64,000 nucleotides of DNA from Peptacetobacter hominis. GTDB lineage: Bacteria > Bacillota > Clostridia > Peptostreptococcales > Peptostreptococcaceae. The DNA is taken from positions 1 through 64,000 of the forward strand of contig NZ_SGJB01000010.1 in assembly GCF_006861675.1 (NCBI RefSeq), in the 5' to 3' direction. Positions 40,866 to 54,016 of this stretch are shown in pieces. The notes under the pieces were generated by a model. That model was not told the origin of the DNA. It saw only the letters and a list, made by a program, of their open reading frames with translations, and searched no databases. Every line of letters starts with the position of its first letter. The first letter of the stretch is position 1. A program made the translations under genes and the position numbers.

Positions 40866-42194
40866 CTATTTAAGTATCTTTTCGACAAAATCTTTTCCGT
40901 TGTTTTCTGATGCTACAACCTCTACTCCAAGTATTTTCTCAAGTTCTTCAAGTGTAACATCGTCAAGGAATATTTCCTCATCAGCTTTCATCATACTTCT
41001 CGTTATATAAAGAGTTTCACCTTTTTCCACATCTGAAAGCTGTTTTATTAAATCCTGAGCTGTTATAAGACCTGATACAGTTATAGTCTCTCCCCAGAAT
41101 TCATTTCTTATCTTATACACATTTATTTTTATCTGAGGAAATCTACTCATCACAAGTTCCGCCATTTCACATATAAATTCATATGCCGAAGAACCTGTCG
41201 CTATTGAAACAGTTTTTTCTCTGACATCAAATTCTTCAGGAATATTTTTTAATTCATATTTTATTTCTTCTCCCAGTTTTCTTATCATACCTACGCCGTC
41301 TTCAAACTGAAGAAATCCCTCATATGAATCGTAATCCGGAAGTTCTCTTTCTGCAATTATATAAAGTTCATCCGACATAAAAGCAAATCTAGAACCGAAT
41401 TTATCAAAACATTTCTTCTGAAGCCCCTCAACAAGATCTATCGCTTCATTTGCTGTATCCTTGTTGAATATTTCAAGGTGTGGCAAATGTTCTCTGTGTT
41501 TTGTTATTCCTACAGGAACTATTGCTACACTATTTACATTCGGATACAATGCCGAAAGATCATTTATAGTTCTTTCAAGCTCTTTTCCGTCGTTTACTCC
41601 AGGGCATAGAACTATCTGACAGTTCATCGTTATACCGGCATCTGCAAGTCTTTCCATGATGCCATAGACTTTTCCGGCAAATCTGTTTGTTATCATTTTC
41701 TGTCTAAGTTCAGGATTAGTCGTATGTACTGATATATTTATAGGACTTATTCTATATCTTATTATATCATTTATATCCTGCTCACTCATATTTGTAAGCG
41801 TTATAAAGTTTCCCTGCAGAAAAGAAAGTCTTGAATCGTCATCCTTGAAATAAAGAGTTTCTCTCATACCCTTTGGAAGCTGATCTATAAAACAGAACAT
41901 ACACTTATTTCTACAGCTTTTTGCTTTATCTATTATAGGATTTGTAAATTCTATTCCAAGTTCTTCGTCAAATTCCTTTTCAATCTCATATACTACTCTC
42001 TCACCGTTCTTTGTCTCTATTTCAAGCTCTATGTAGTCATCATCTGTAAGAAATCTGTACTGTATAATATCTTTTACTTTTTCCCCGTTTACAGATATAA
42101 GTATATCTCCTATTTCTATATCAAGTTCCTCTGCTATACTGCCCGGATATACTCTGCTTATAATATTATTCGAATTTTTTACATTTACTTCCAT
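40866..42194 (-). CDS. Radical SAM DUF512 protein with N-terminal PDZ
   Basis: An N-terminal PDZ-like domain (about 5-60, IISRVYPGSIAEELDIEIGD) is followed by a radical SAM core with CRNKCMFCF near 85 and ISVHTTNPELR. The C-terminal DUF512 part includes SDELYIIAERELP and the TGSSAYEF motif. No reaction is established for this family. Start uncertain: GGTGA lies five bases before ATG 42194, while an ATG four codons earlier directly abuts GGAAGG. About 442 residues. The link with der is conserved, hinting at a ribosome-related or tRNA-related task. Confidence 0.85.
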   Translation of the reverse strand: MEVNVKNSNNIISRVYPGSIAEELDIEIGDILISVNGEKVKDIIQYRFLTDDDYIELEIETKNGERVVYEIEKEFDEELGIEFTNPIIDKAKSCRNKCMFCFIDQLPKGMRETLYFKDDDSRLSFLQGNFITLTNMSEQDINDIIRYRISPINISVHTTNPELRQKMITNRFAGKVYGIMERLADAGITMNCQIVLCPGVNDGKELERTINDLSALYPNVNSVAIVPVGITKHREHLPHLEIFNKDTANEAIDLVEGLQKKCFDKFGSRFAFMSDELYIIAERELPDYDSYEGFLQFEDGVGMIRKLGEEIKYELKNIPEEFDVREKTVSIATGSSAYEFICEMAELVMSRFPQIKINVYKIRNEFWGETITVSGLITAQDLIKQLSDVEKGETLYITRSMMKADEEIFLDDVTLEELEKILGVEVVASENNGKDFVEKILK

Positions 42195-42417
42195 TTGTTT
42201 CACCATCCTTCCATTTTAGTTTGTATATTTAAAATATATTATTATTCAAAGACACAAGATATCATTTTATGATAACATTTTTAATAAAAATATTCAATAC
42301 TGTCAACTATTTATAACACAGGTTATCGTTTTTTAAATTATTTTTATATATTTTAGAAATTTCTGATTCTTTCACTTTAATATAAAATCTCTGTTTATGA
42401 TATATTGTATTTTCCAT

Positions 42418-42452
42418 AAAAAAAGAGCCACAGTAAATCTGTGACTCTTTTA
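42418..42452 (-). terminator. Terminator of nifJ
   Basis: AAAGAG-CACAG arms around TAAAT with one mismatch, then a T run on the minus strand. Confidence 0.85.
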
Positions 42453-42470
42453 TGCTTATATATTCAGCTA

Positions 42471-46111
<3,641 letters not shown>

Positions 46112-46231
46112 TTTACAGTATATAAATTTTTACTTCCTTACTATAATACTACAAAACATTCTAAAATCCAACCATTTTTTCAGAATATTTAATATCGTAT
46201 ACAATGTTCGTTATTAATTTAATTATTTAAA

Positions 46232-46798
46232 TTATTCAGCTATAAGTTCAACTAAATCTCCATTTTTAACGCCTGCTGCATTTCCTTCTTCCATGTCAAC
46301 ATGCATTTCTAATTTGAAGCTGTCTTTTGCTCTTACTAGAACATTTTCAAATATAAGACCTCTTGGTCCTTCTGTTCTTACTTTTACTATGTCTTTATCT
46401 TTTACTCCGAACTTAGCAGCGTCTTCATTGCTCATGTGTATATGTCTTGAAGCAACTATTACACCTTTTTCAAGTTCAACTTCACCTGCAGGTCCTACAA
46501 GTTTAAGTCCTGGAGTTCCTTCTATATCTCCTGACTCTCTGATTGGAGCTTTTATTCCTAGAGGGAAACAGTCTGCTAAAGATACTTCAACCTGAGTTTC
46601 TGGTCTAGCTGGTCCAAGTACTCTAACTGTCATTTTTCCTTTAGGTCCTACTATATCTACTTTTTCCTCACATGCATACTGTCCTGGCTGAGAAAGATCT
46701 TTGAATTTTACAAGTTCATGACCTTTTCCAAATAGGGCATCTATATGCTCCTGTGATAAATGTATATGTTTGTTTGATAATGCTATTGGTAATTTCAT
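46232..46798 (-). CDS. pduL: PduL-type phosphate acyltransferase
   Basis: Transfers acyl groups between CoA and phosphate; PduL enzymes can replace Pta in making acetyl phosphate. Metal-binding His sets are visible: SNKHIHLSQEH near the start, ASRHIHMSNEDA about 115-127, and EMHVDMEEGNAAG near the end. 188 residues, without the N-terminal extension used for microcompartment targeting. No microcompartment genes are near. Placed just upstream of nifJ in transcription order, it fits acetate and ATP formation. Confidence 0.93.
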   Translation of the reverse strand: MKLPIALSNKHIHLSQEHIDALFGKGHELVKFKDLSQPGQYACEEKVDIVGPKGKMTVRVLGPARPETQVEVSLADCFPLGIKAPIRESGDIEGTPGLKLVGPAGEVELEKGVIVASRHIHMSNEDAAKFGVKDKDIVKVRTEGPRGLIFENVLVRAKDSFKLEMHVDMEEGNAAGVKNGDLVELIAE

Positions 46799-46933
46799 TT
46801 TAAACCTCCCACTGTATATACTTCATAATACATTATACAAAATATCTCTTTTAAAATCAAATCATCTATTTCGGATTTATGTTTTTTTCTCAGATTTTTT
46901 CTTCAGTATTTAAAGCCATTTTTATATTAAAAT

Positions 46934-48019
46934 TTATTTATATATATTTTTTTCTATAGTTTGTTTTATATCAGAATTGCAATTAAGATCTATTTCAAAC
47001 TGTCCTACACTGTATTCTCCACATGGCAGAATAAACATATTCTTTCCAAAGCTGCTTTTTTTATCTCTTTTTATAAGTTTTTCAATCTCATCATAGGAAG
47101 AATCTATATTTATATCTTCTATATCAAATTTTCTTATTGTAGCATAGAATTTATCCGCATATTCTTTTTTTATGTATCCTTTCAGCAATGAATACTCAAA
47201 CGCCATTTTCATTCCATATATGACAGCTTCACCATGACTTATTCCAGCCAGCAACTCTATCGCATGTCCAAATGTATGACCAAAATTAAGTATTTTTCTA
47301 AGTCCACATTCACATTCGTCAGATTTCACTATTCCTGCTTTAAACTCAGAACAGTTCCATATAATCTGAAACAGCACTTCCTCATCTGAATTAATTATCC
47401 TGTCAGAGTTTTCCATTATATAATCCATAAGTTTCCCGTCATCATCCATTATTGCAGAATATTTTATTACTTCACCTATTCCGCTTATCATTTCTCTTTT
47501 CGGAAGAGTTTTTAGAACCTCTGTGTTTATATATGTAAACAATGGCTGTTTAAATGCTCCTATTGTATTCTTGTGAGTTGATGTATCTATTCCCGTTTTT
47601 CCACCTATCGAAGCATCCACCTGTGCAAGAAGAGTTGTCGGTAAATTTATATAATCAATACCTCTCATATATGTAGCTGCTGCAAATCCTGATATATCAG
47701 TGCAGACTCCTCCTCCAAATGCTATAACAAGTGATTTTCTGGTCATATTTGCCTCTGAAAATGAATTTATCAGCTTTTCATACTGTATTATATTCTTATT
47801 TTCTTCTCCTGGTTTTATCAGTGTAACCTCATAATTTAAGTTATATTTATCCATTGATTTTTTCAGAAAATCAAAACACTTGGGGTAGATATTTGAATCA
47901 GTAACAATCATAAATTTATCATATCTTTCTTCTTTTTTTAACTCATTAAGAAGAACTGCAAACATATCATAGTTTCTGTCTATAAACACTCTGCAAATTT
48001 CATTTCCTGCATCCACCAT
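46934..48019 (-). CDS. aroB: 3-dehydroquinate synthase family protein
   Basis: NAD- and zinc-dependent cyclase of the shikimate pathway or a relative. AFGGGVCTDISGFAAATYMRG, LPTTLLAQVDASIGGKTG, GIGEVIKYS (metal Glu) and FGHTFGHAIE plus ISHGEAV (metal His) are all present. I start at ATG 48019, nine bases after GAGGGGAG, giving 361 residues; the ATG three codons earlier directly abuts that site. No other aromatic-pathway genes are in the window, and it is coupled to a flavodoxin-fold reductase, which is unusual. Confidence 0.85.
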   Translation of the reverse strand: MVDAGNEICRVFIDRNYDMFAVLLNELKKEERYDKFMIVTDSNIYPKCFDFLKKSMDKYNLNYEVTLIKPGEENKNIIQYEKLINSFSEANMTRKSLVIAFGGGVCTDISGFAAATYMRGIDYINLPTTLLAQVDASIGGKTGIDTSTHKNTIGAFKQPLFTYINTEVLKTLPKREMISGIGEVIKYSAIMDDDGKLMDYIMENSDRIINSDEEVLFQIIWNCSEFKAGIVKSDECECGLRKILNFGHTFGHAIELLAGISHGEAVIYGMKMAFEYSLLKGYIKKEYADKFYATIRKFDIEDINIDSSYDEIEKLIKRDKKSSFGKNMFILPCGEYSVGQFEIDLNCNSDIKQTIEKNIYK

Positions 48020-48020
48020 A

Positions 48021-48626
48021 TTATTCATCTCCCCTCTTAAGTTTTTCTATTTGTTCGGCATAGTTTTCTGCCTCAGACAAAAGCTTCTTCCTGAAATCTT
48101 CATTTTCTAAATATCCTATCCTGTCACTGGATGTCATTTTTATATTTGAAGACGATCTTGAATTTATACTTCTAAAGAAAAAATCCATAGTTATATCATA
48201 CCCACCAAACTGCGTATCATAACTATCTGCTCCACCTACTGCTATATTCATTCCAATTCTCTTCTTATTTCTGGCTATTATAGAATTTTTCAGTATAAAT
48301 TTACTGCAGTAAACAGCCTGTATTCTATCTATTAGAGTTTTCATTTTTGCTGATACAGAATCAAAATAGACCGGACATACGACTACTGTTCCATATGATT
48401 TATCAAACATTTCGTACATAGGTGTCATATCATCTTTTATTCTGCATTTACCTGTTTTCTCACAGTATCCACAGGCATCGCAGTATTCAATATTCATATC
48501 ATATATATCAAATCTGGTTGCCAATATTCCTCTTTTTTTAAGTATTTTTTCTATATCCTCTGATATATTTCTGCAATTTCCCGATTTTCTAGGACTTGCA
48601 TTAATAATAATTATTTCCGGATTCAT
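48021..48626 (-). CDS. NADPH-dependent FMN reductase (flavodoxin-like fold)
   Basis: 201 residues with the FMN phosphate loop INASPRKSGNCRNI, a cysteine pair in YCDACGYCEKTGKC and CPVYFDSVSAKMKTLIDR. This resembles iron-sulfur flavoprotein or azoreductase-like reductases; the ferredoxin-like cysteines may hold a cluster. Its stop is one base before the aroB start, so the two are probably translated together. Substrate unknown. Confidence 0.82.
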   Translation of the reverse strand: MNPEIIIINASPRKSGNCRNISEDIEKILKKRGILATRFDIYDMNIEYCDACGYCEKTGKCRIKDDMTPMYEMFDKSYGTVVVCPVYFDSVSAKMKTLIDRIQAVYCSKFILKNSIIARNKKRIGMNIAVGGADSYDTQFGGYDITMDFFFRSINSRSSSNIKMTSSDRIGYLENEDFRKKLLSEAENYAEQIEKLKRGDE

Positions 48627-48665
48627 AATATTTCTCCTTTTTAAATAAATATTTAAACTGTATAT

Positions 48666-50447
48666 TTATCTGTTTCTGAGATTTTTTTTCATCATGACAA
48701 GCATTATGTCATCTGAATACTCTTCTTTACCCGAATAAACCTTAAGTTCCTGCATAAGTTTTTCAATTATAAAATGCTGGCTGTAATTATGGTTTTCAGA
48801 TAGTATTTTTTCAACTCTTTCAAGTCCGAATTCTTCTCTGTTTTTATTCTTGACCTCTATTATACCGTCTGTAAAAATACATATCATTGAATATTTATCT
48901 GCATCGATTGTATATTCTGTATATTCGGCATCTTCTATAACACCTATAGGTATACCTTTTCTACATCCTATATCAGTCTCTATTTCTGAATCGTGTCCTA
49001 TCGCAATAGGGCAGTAATGTCCTGCATTTGAAACAGTCAGCGTGTTTTCTACTGTATCAAAAACTGATATTATACCTGTTGCAAAAACTTCCATCTTATC
49101 AAATTCATCAAAAAGCATCTGGTTTAAACATTCCATAATCTTCTGAGGACTTCTATACTGTCTGCACAATATTTTAAATGCTCCCTTCAGAAGCGCCACC
49201 ATGTAGTTTGATACTATACCATGTCCCATGACATCTGCTACTATATATGTAATATATCTATCATCAACTTTTACAGCATCGTAGAAATCCCCCCCGACAA
49301 CTTTTGCCGGTCTATGATAACAGTAAAGCTCTTTTTTGCTGTTGCAGATCATATTTGCATCGTCCATTATAAGTTTCTGCTGCTTATTCAGAACTGCAAG
49401 CTCATTCTGCAGAACTTCATTTTTTATTTCATTCTGGTTATACTCATATATTTGAGTCCCAACTATTATCTGATTTGAAACTATAGAAAGTATATTTAAA
49501 TCATCATTTGTATATTTTGAGGCATTTGCACATATAACAAATCCCTCATTTGATTCGCCGTCTGCAATCCTGCAGTATATGTAACTATCTATTTTTGATC
49601 CATTATCCAGAACTATCCCTGCATTATTTACATATCCTGAATATTTACCGGACTCAAGTATTTTCTTTCTTAAAAAGTAAAGATTACTCTTCTTCTTATT
49701 ACTTGTGTTATAGCAGTCTATAATTCTACCACTCTTTGTAGAACTATCCAGAATTATTATAGATTCACTACTTTCTGTAAGTTCCGCTGCAAGTTTTGTA
49801 AGTGAACCCAGGTAATTATCCTCATTTTTATCTACATAAAGTCTTTTTGTTGCAGTGTTTATAGATACAACACCCTGTCTCAACTTATTTACCAGTTTCT
49901 GAACAGATTTATTTTTTCTTGTTATTTCTATTGAAAGTGCCATGAGAGAAGCTACAGAAGATATAAAATCTATATCATCTTCTTCTATCTCCTCTTCTTC
50001 TGTCATGAAAACTGTCATAAATCCTACAACCTTATCTTTAATAACAAAAGGAAAGACTGCTCTTTTTATATATCCTTCTTTTTCCGCTACTTCTTTTTCT
50101 TTTTCCGCTGATTTTTCATCAAATACATTTTTTACATACACAACTTTTTTCTCTCTGACTGCATCATGTATATAATCAGGATACATTGAAAAATCTATTT
50201 TCGTTCCTTCTGGACCTTTTGACTCCGGAAAGACTGTAGGAATATATTTAAGTGTATTTGAACATACAAGATATGCATGGGTATAATCGTTGTTATAAAA
50301 TATATTTACACATGCTTTGGCAGGATGAACAACCTCAAGCATTTTGTCTATTACTGTATCTTTTATATTAAAAAAATTATTTGATTTCGTTACTATTGAA
50401 GATATCTCGACAAGATTCTTCATTCTCTTTATTTTTATATCAGTCAT
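48666..50447 (-). CDS. GAF-domain PP2C phosphatase (SpoIIE/RsbU type)
   Basis: 593 residues. One or two GAF sensor domains (about 15-160 and 215-330) are followed by a coiled coil (about 330-365) and a PPM phosphatase domain of the RsbU/SpoIIE kind (about 375-590: KVVGGDFYDAVKVDD, VADVMGHGIVSNYMVALLKG, SNAGHYCP, FTDGIIEVKN, YSDDIMLVMM). Such proteins dephosphorylate anti-anti-sigma factors. No partner STAS or kinase gene is adjacent. Start ATG 50447 has GAAGGAG six bases ahead. Its presence does not imply sporulation. Confidence 0.88.
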   Translation of the reverse strand: MTDIKIKRMKNLVEISSIVTKSNNFFNIKDTVIDKMLEVVHPAKACVNIFYNNDYTHAYLVCSNTLKYIPTVFPESKGPEGTKIDFSMYPDYIHDAVREKKVVYVKNVFDEKSAEKEKEVAEKEGYIKRAVFPFVIKDKVVGFMTVFMTEEEEIEEDDIDFISSVASLMALSIEITRKNKSVQKLVNKLRQGVVSINTATKRLYVDKNEDNYLGSLTKLAAELTESSESIIILDSSTKSGRIIDCYNTSNKKKSNLYFLRKKILESGKYSGYVNNAGIVLDNGSKIDSYIYCRIADGESNEGFVICANASKYTNDDLNILSIVSNQIIVGTQIYEYNQNEIKNEVLQNELAVLNKQQKLIMDDANMICNSKKELYCYHRPAKVVGGDFYDAVKVDDRYITYIVADVMGHGIVSNYMVALLKGAFKILCRQYRSPQKIMECLNQMLFDEFDKMEVFATGIISVFDTVENTLTVSNAGHYCPIAIGHDSEIETDIGCRKGIPIGVIEDAEYTEYTIDADKYSMICIFTDGIIEVKNKNREEFGLERVEKILSENHNYSQHFIIEKLMQELKVYSGKEEYSDDIMLVMMKKNLRNR

Positions 50448-50526
50448 ATGTTTCTCCTTCAATACTTAATTTCTATACTGCAATTATATATCAATTAAAC
50501 CTGCTGTTCAACCGAGTGTATACAGC

Positions 50527-50555
50527 TTGATTTTTTGTCAGAATTATTTTACAAT
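50527..50555 (+). promoter_or_regulatory. Promoter of the 50.6-kb unknown gene
   Basis: TTGATT (50527-50532), 17 bases, TACAAT (50550-50555). Confidence 0.65.
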
Positions 50556-50578
50556 ATATTAAAAGGATGTGATAAACA

Positions 50579-51046
50579 GTGCTGATAGAAGAACTTTCTC
50601 TTGAGACTAGAAGCAAGATCTATACTCTTACAAAGAAGGTTTTGAGAAAATATCAGAAGGGAATCATCTCTGGAAAGCTGACATCTGAAAAATTTGTTAA
50701 CAATATCTTATGTGATGTTCAGATTCACGAAGTTCTATCTTCAGATATAATCGAGGAAATCGATTTTATAGAATCTTACCATCGATATGTGGACAAACTT
50801 ATATCTATACAGAATGAATCTTTGTTAAACGGAAGAAAGAAAAATTATTCTGGAGCAAAGGAAAAAGTCGATGTATCGAAAGTTATAAAACTTAGACATC
50901 TGCTTGATGATACCGGGTATGCCTTATCTATACCAAGCCAGTATCTATCGGCAAGAGATATTGATAACATCTCAAAATTTATAACAACAGGAGATATTGA
51001 TCTTGGAAACGAGAATATTTACAACTATGTTCACAAAAAACACTAA
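50579..51046 (+). CDS. Unknown 155-residue helical protein
   Basis: I do not recognise this protein. It looks soluble and mostly helical, with a Lys/Arg-rich N-terminal third (TRSKIYTLTKKVLRKYQKG), a middle acidic helix (IIEEIDFIESYHRY) and a C-terminal part with PSQYLSARDIDNISKFI. Start is GTG 50579 with AAGGATG about 10 bases ahead. It has its own promoter and terminator and is divergent from the GAF-SpoIIE phosphatase, so a shared signalling role is possible but unproven. Confidence 0.7.
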   Translation: MLIEELSLETRSKIYTLTKKVLRKYQKGIISGKLTSEKFVNNILCDVQIHEVLSSDIIEEIDFIESYHRYVDKLISIQNESLLNGRKKNYSGAKEKVDVSKVIKLRHLLDDTGYALSIPSQYLSARDIDNISKFITTGDIDLGNENIYNYVHKKH

Positions 51047-51052
51047 AAAATA

Positions 51053-51096
51053 AAAAAGCTGTATCATACTTAAATGTACAATACAGCTTTTTTATT
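51053..51096. terminator. Bidirectional terminator at 51.07 kb
   Basis: AAAAAAGCTGTAT and ATACAGCTTTTTT around a 16-base loop, shared by the convergent unknown gene and the BaiN-type gene. Confidence 0.88.
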
Positions 51097-51113
51097 TTTA
51101 TATTCTATTTTTA

Positions 51114-52340
51114 TTATGCATTCATACCCGCAAGATATCCTGTCGAAAATGCAATCTGAAGATTAAATCCTCCTGTATATGCATCCACATCTATTATCTC
51201 TCCCGCAAAGAAAAGACCCTGTACAATTTTTGATTCCATTGTACTTGAATTTATCTCTGATGTTTTTATTCCTCCTGAAGTTACAATTGCCTCTTCTATT
51301 GGTCTGTATCTTTTAACTGTAAGAGTCATATTTTTTATTGCTTTTACAAGATTTTTTCTTTCTTCTCTTGTTATTGAATTTACCATGGTTTTTGGATTTA
51401 TACCACTCAATTCAACAATAATAGGTATAAGCTTTGAAGGAAGTAAATCCTTTAGCGACTCGGAAAATCTTTTGTTTATATACTTTTGAAAATCTCTTTG
51501 AATTCTTTTATCAAGCTTTTCATCATTTAATGCAGGCTTTAAATCGAGATTTATCTTGTAACTCTCTTTTGAAATATCTTTCATTATACAACTTGCCGAT
51601 TTTATTACCGGTCCATCTATACCATAATCATGAAATTCCATTTCACCAAAATCCTCATAAATTTTCTTGTTTCTTTTATCATATACCGATATTGATATAT
51701 TTCTCAGATTAAGTCCAGAAAGTCTTTCCGAGTAATTCTCAATAATTTCCATTCCTACAAGAGATGGTTTTATATCAACAATAGTATGTCCCAGTTTCTT
51801 GGCTATTTTATATCCGTCTCCTGTCGATCCAGTTCTTTTGTAGCTTGCACCACCTGTAGCCAGTATTACTGAATCAGCATGTATTTCTTTTCCATTTTTA
51901 AGTACAACCGATTTTACATGGTTATCTTTTGTTTTTATTTCCTTTACAGATGTATCTGTCATTAATTTAATATTTTTGTGATTTATCATCCTGTACATGG
52001 CATCAACAACATCCATGGCTCTGTCACTCTCAGGAAAAACTCTGTTTCCTCTCTCTACCTTTAATTTTACACCATATCTTTCAAATATATCCATAACATC
52101 TGTATTGGTAAATGTATAAAATGAGCTGTATAAAAATCTGTTATTTGTAGTAACATTTTCTATAAGTTCTTCAATTTCACATGCATTTGTTAAATTGCAT
52201 CTTCCTTTACCTGTTATAAGAAGTTTTCTTCCAACTCTATTGTTTTTTTCTATTATTGTTACAAAATTTCCATTTTCAGCGGCCGAATACGCTGCCATCA
52301 TACCAGCAGGACCGGCACCTATTACAACAATATTTTTCAT
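51114..52340 (-). CDS. BaiN/YhiN-family flavoprotein (HI0933 type)
   Basis: FAD-dependent oxidoreductase of 408 residues. Dinucleotide motif VVIGAGPAGMMAAYSA at the start, KLLITGKGRCNLTN, DSVILATGGASYKRTGSTGD and the C-terminal GLFFAGEIIDVDAYTGGFNLQ. Relatives include BaiN of bile-acid 7-dehydroxylation, but most have unknown reactions and no bai genes are here. ATG 52340 is five bases after GGAGG. Its start is 12 bases below the PAP2 gene's stop. Confidence 0.9.
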   Translation of the reverse strand: MKNIVVIGAGPAGMMAAYSAAENGNFVTIIEKNNRVGRKLLITGKGRCNLTNACEIEELIENVTTNNRFLYSSFYTFTNTDVMDIFERYGVKLKVERGNRVFPESDRAMDVVDAMYRMINHKNIKLMTDTSVKEIKTKDNHVKSVVLKNGKEIHADSVILATGGASYKRTGSTGDGYKIAKKLGHTIVDIKPSLVGMEIIENYSERLSGLNLRNISISVYDKRNKKIYEDFGEMEFHDYGIDGPVIKSASCIMKDISKESYKINLDLKPALNDEKLDKRIQRDFQKYINKRFSESLKDLLPSKLIPIIVELSGINPKTMVNSITREERKNLVKAIKNMTLTVKRYRPIEEAIVTSGGIKTSEINSSTMESKIVQGLFFAGEIIDVDAYTGGFNLQIAFSTGYLAGMNA

Positions 52341-52352
52341 TTTTTCCTCCAC

Positions 52353-53279
52353 CTATATTCCCATTTTCACGAATATCGCAGGAACTACAGCGGTTCCCCA
52401 GAAAACAGTTATCATGTATCTTATAAAATATACCATATTTTTTATAAATTCTGATTCACTATGAACAACCGGTGCCGAAATATATTTCAATCCTATATAT
52501 ACTGCTCCAAGGCTTACAATACCTATTATGTATCTTTTTATATAGTTTCCAATATCTGATTTTGGATTGTATCCTTTTGTTTTTCTTTTTTCTTCAATAG
52601 TTTTAAATCCAATAAACTTTGTTTCAACAATATAGCCCATGGTTGCGCCAAAAGAGGCTCCGAATATTCTCGTATATTCTGTCCCTTTATTTAAAGCAAG
52701 TCCAATTACCATAACAATTATAACAATATATAAAATATTGAAATTATGTTTTTTCTCAGAAGAATCTATTATACTTATAGATATTGCTGAACCTATCAAT
52801 CCAAAAATTGCACCCGCTATTACATCTGTTGGCCAATGTACACCGAGATATAACCTTGATAAAGCCACTGCTATCGTCATAACAAAGGCTACAGCATAGA
52901 TCCATTTTTTTCTTATGCAGATTGCAAGAGATGACCATAAAGACGATGCATTCTGCGTATGCCCGCTTGGAAAAGAATACCCTGTAGCTGTCCTCTCTCT
53001 AATCGATTCTATTCCATACTTTCCAATAGGTCTCTCTATTCTAAAAAAATCCTTTACAAAAACGTTCATTGCCATGTTTAAAAGTAATGAATATATTAAT
53101 CTTATACCATACCTTTTACTTATACACCAGTAAAGAACTGTCGATATCAAAACTGCTAATATTCCTTCAGCAGTTATTGTTATCGGAATAAAAACACCAT
53201 TTAAAAAAGGCGTTCTTATAGACTGAAAAAACAGTAATATCTGTGCCTGCTGAAGTTCTATAGCTGAAAAAATATTCAT
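52353..53279 (-). CDS. PAP2-family membrane phosphatase
   Basis: Lipid phosphatase-type membrane enzyme. The three PAP2 motifs are KDFFRIERP, YSFPSGHTQ and SRLYLGVHWPTDVI. About eight helices; after the PAP2 core (1-180) an extra C-terminal membrane part follows. Start ATG 53279, six bases after GGAGG, gives 308 residues. May act on undecaprenyl or phosphatidate phosphates. Probably cotranscribed with the BaiN-type gene. Confidence 0.9.
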   Translation of the reverse strand: MNIFSAIELQQAQILLFFQSIRTPFLNGVFIPITITAEGILAVLISTVLYWCISKRYGIRLIYSLLLNMAMNVFVKDFFRIERPIGKYGIESIRERTATGYSFPSGHTQNASSLWSSLAICIRKKWIYAVAFVMTIAVALSRLYLGVHWPTDVIAGAIFGLIGSAISISIIDSSEKKHNFNILYIVIIVMVIGLALNKGTEYTRIFGASFGATMGYIVETKFIGFKTIEEKRKTKGYNPKSDIGNYIKRYIIGIVSLGAVYIGLKYISAPVVHSESEFIKNMVYFIRYMITVFWGTAVVPAIFVKMGI

Positions 53280-53308
53280 ATTTATCCTCCATCCAAAACT
53301 CAAATATA

Positions 53309-53329
53309 GCCTGCTTTTAAAGCAGGCTA
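53309..53329. other. Hairpin between hpt and PAP2 genes
   Basis: AGCCTGC and GCAGGCT arms form a strong stem. No T run follows on the minus strand; on the plus strand the T run is delayed. It may stabilise or attenuate mRNA rather than end it. Confidence 0.5.
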
Positions 53330-53349
53330 TTACATTTTTTATTTATAAT

Positions 53350-53874
53350 TTATACGTCTTCAACTATACCTATATATGGAAGATTTCTGTATTTTTCAGC
53401 ATAATCTATTCCATATCCAACTATAAATTTATCTTCTATTTCAAATCCTATATAATCCACATCAACCTCTGTAACTCTTCTACTTGGCTTATCAAGAAGA
53501 GTACAAAGTTTTAGGCTCTTAGGCTCTCTTATTTTCAGTTCCTTTACAAGATTTGATAATGTTCTTCCTGAATCTATTATATCTTCTACTATAAGAACAT
53601 TTTTTCCATGTATATCAGTATCAAGATCTTTCAGTATTTTTACTGTACCAGAAGATTCTGTTCCACTTCCATAACTTGATACACTCATAAAATCAATTCT
53701 TACATCAAGGTCTATTTCTCTTATAAGGTCACATGTAAACATATTTGCACCTTTTAAAATACCTACAACTAGAATTTCTTCTCCTTTGTAGTCGTTTTCA
53801 ATCTGTTTTCCAAGCTCTTTTACTCTGTTTCTGATTTCTTCTGCAGAAAACATTTTGCCTGTTATTTTATACAT
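53350..53874 (-). CDS. hpt: Hypoxanthine phosphoribosyltransferase
   Basis: Salvages hypoxanthine and guanine with PRPP. The PRPP loop is in VLIVEDIIDSGRTLSNLV; the flexible loop carries SVSSYGSGTES; YIGFEIEDKFIVGYGIDY closes the base pocket. 174 residues. Confidence 0.96.
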   Translation of the reverse strand: MYKITGKMFSAEEIRNRVKELGKQIENDYKGEEILVVGILKGANMFTCDLIREIDLDVRIDFMSVSSYGSGTESSGTVKILKDLDTDIHGKNVLIVEDIIDSGRTLSNLVKELKIREPKSLKLCTLLDKPSRRVTEVDVDYIGFEIEDKFIVGYGIDYAEKYRNLPYIGIVEDV

Positions 53875-53988
53875 AAAAACTCTCCTTATCCACTTGATTA
53901 TTTAATATATTTTATATCTATTTAATGATTATACTCTAAAATCACATTTATTTTCAACTCTTTAGACATATATAATCCTATAATATAT

Positions 53989-54016
53989 AAAAAAGAGCGC
54001 AAAAGCGCTCTTTTTT
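53989..54016. terminator. Terminator of the HD-domain gene
   Basis: AAAAAAGAGCGC, AAAA, GCGCTCTTTTTT. It overlaps the stop codon of the gene by two bases. Confidence 0.9.

Noticed and set aside
42307-42417. 36-codon minus-strand ORF after nifJ
   Set aside because: It starts inside the nifJ terminator, has no ribosome binding site and is very AT-rich.
48666-50447. SpoIIE-type phosphatase as evidence for sporulation
   Set aside because: It has GAF domains and no SpoIIE membrane region; such phosphatases are common in non-sporing bacteria, and key sporulation loci are absent from their usual places.
53309-53329. Hairpin below hpt as a terminator
   Set aside because: No T run follows on the transcribed strand, so I list it only as a hairpin.
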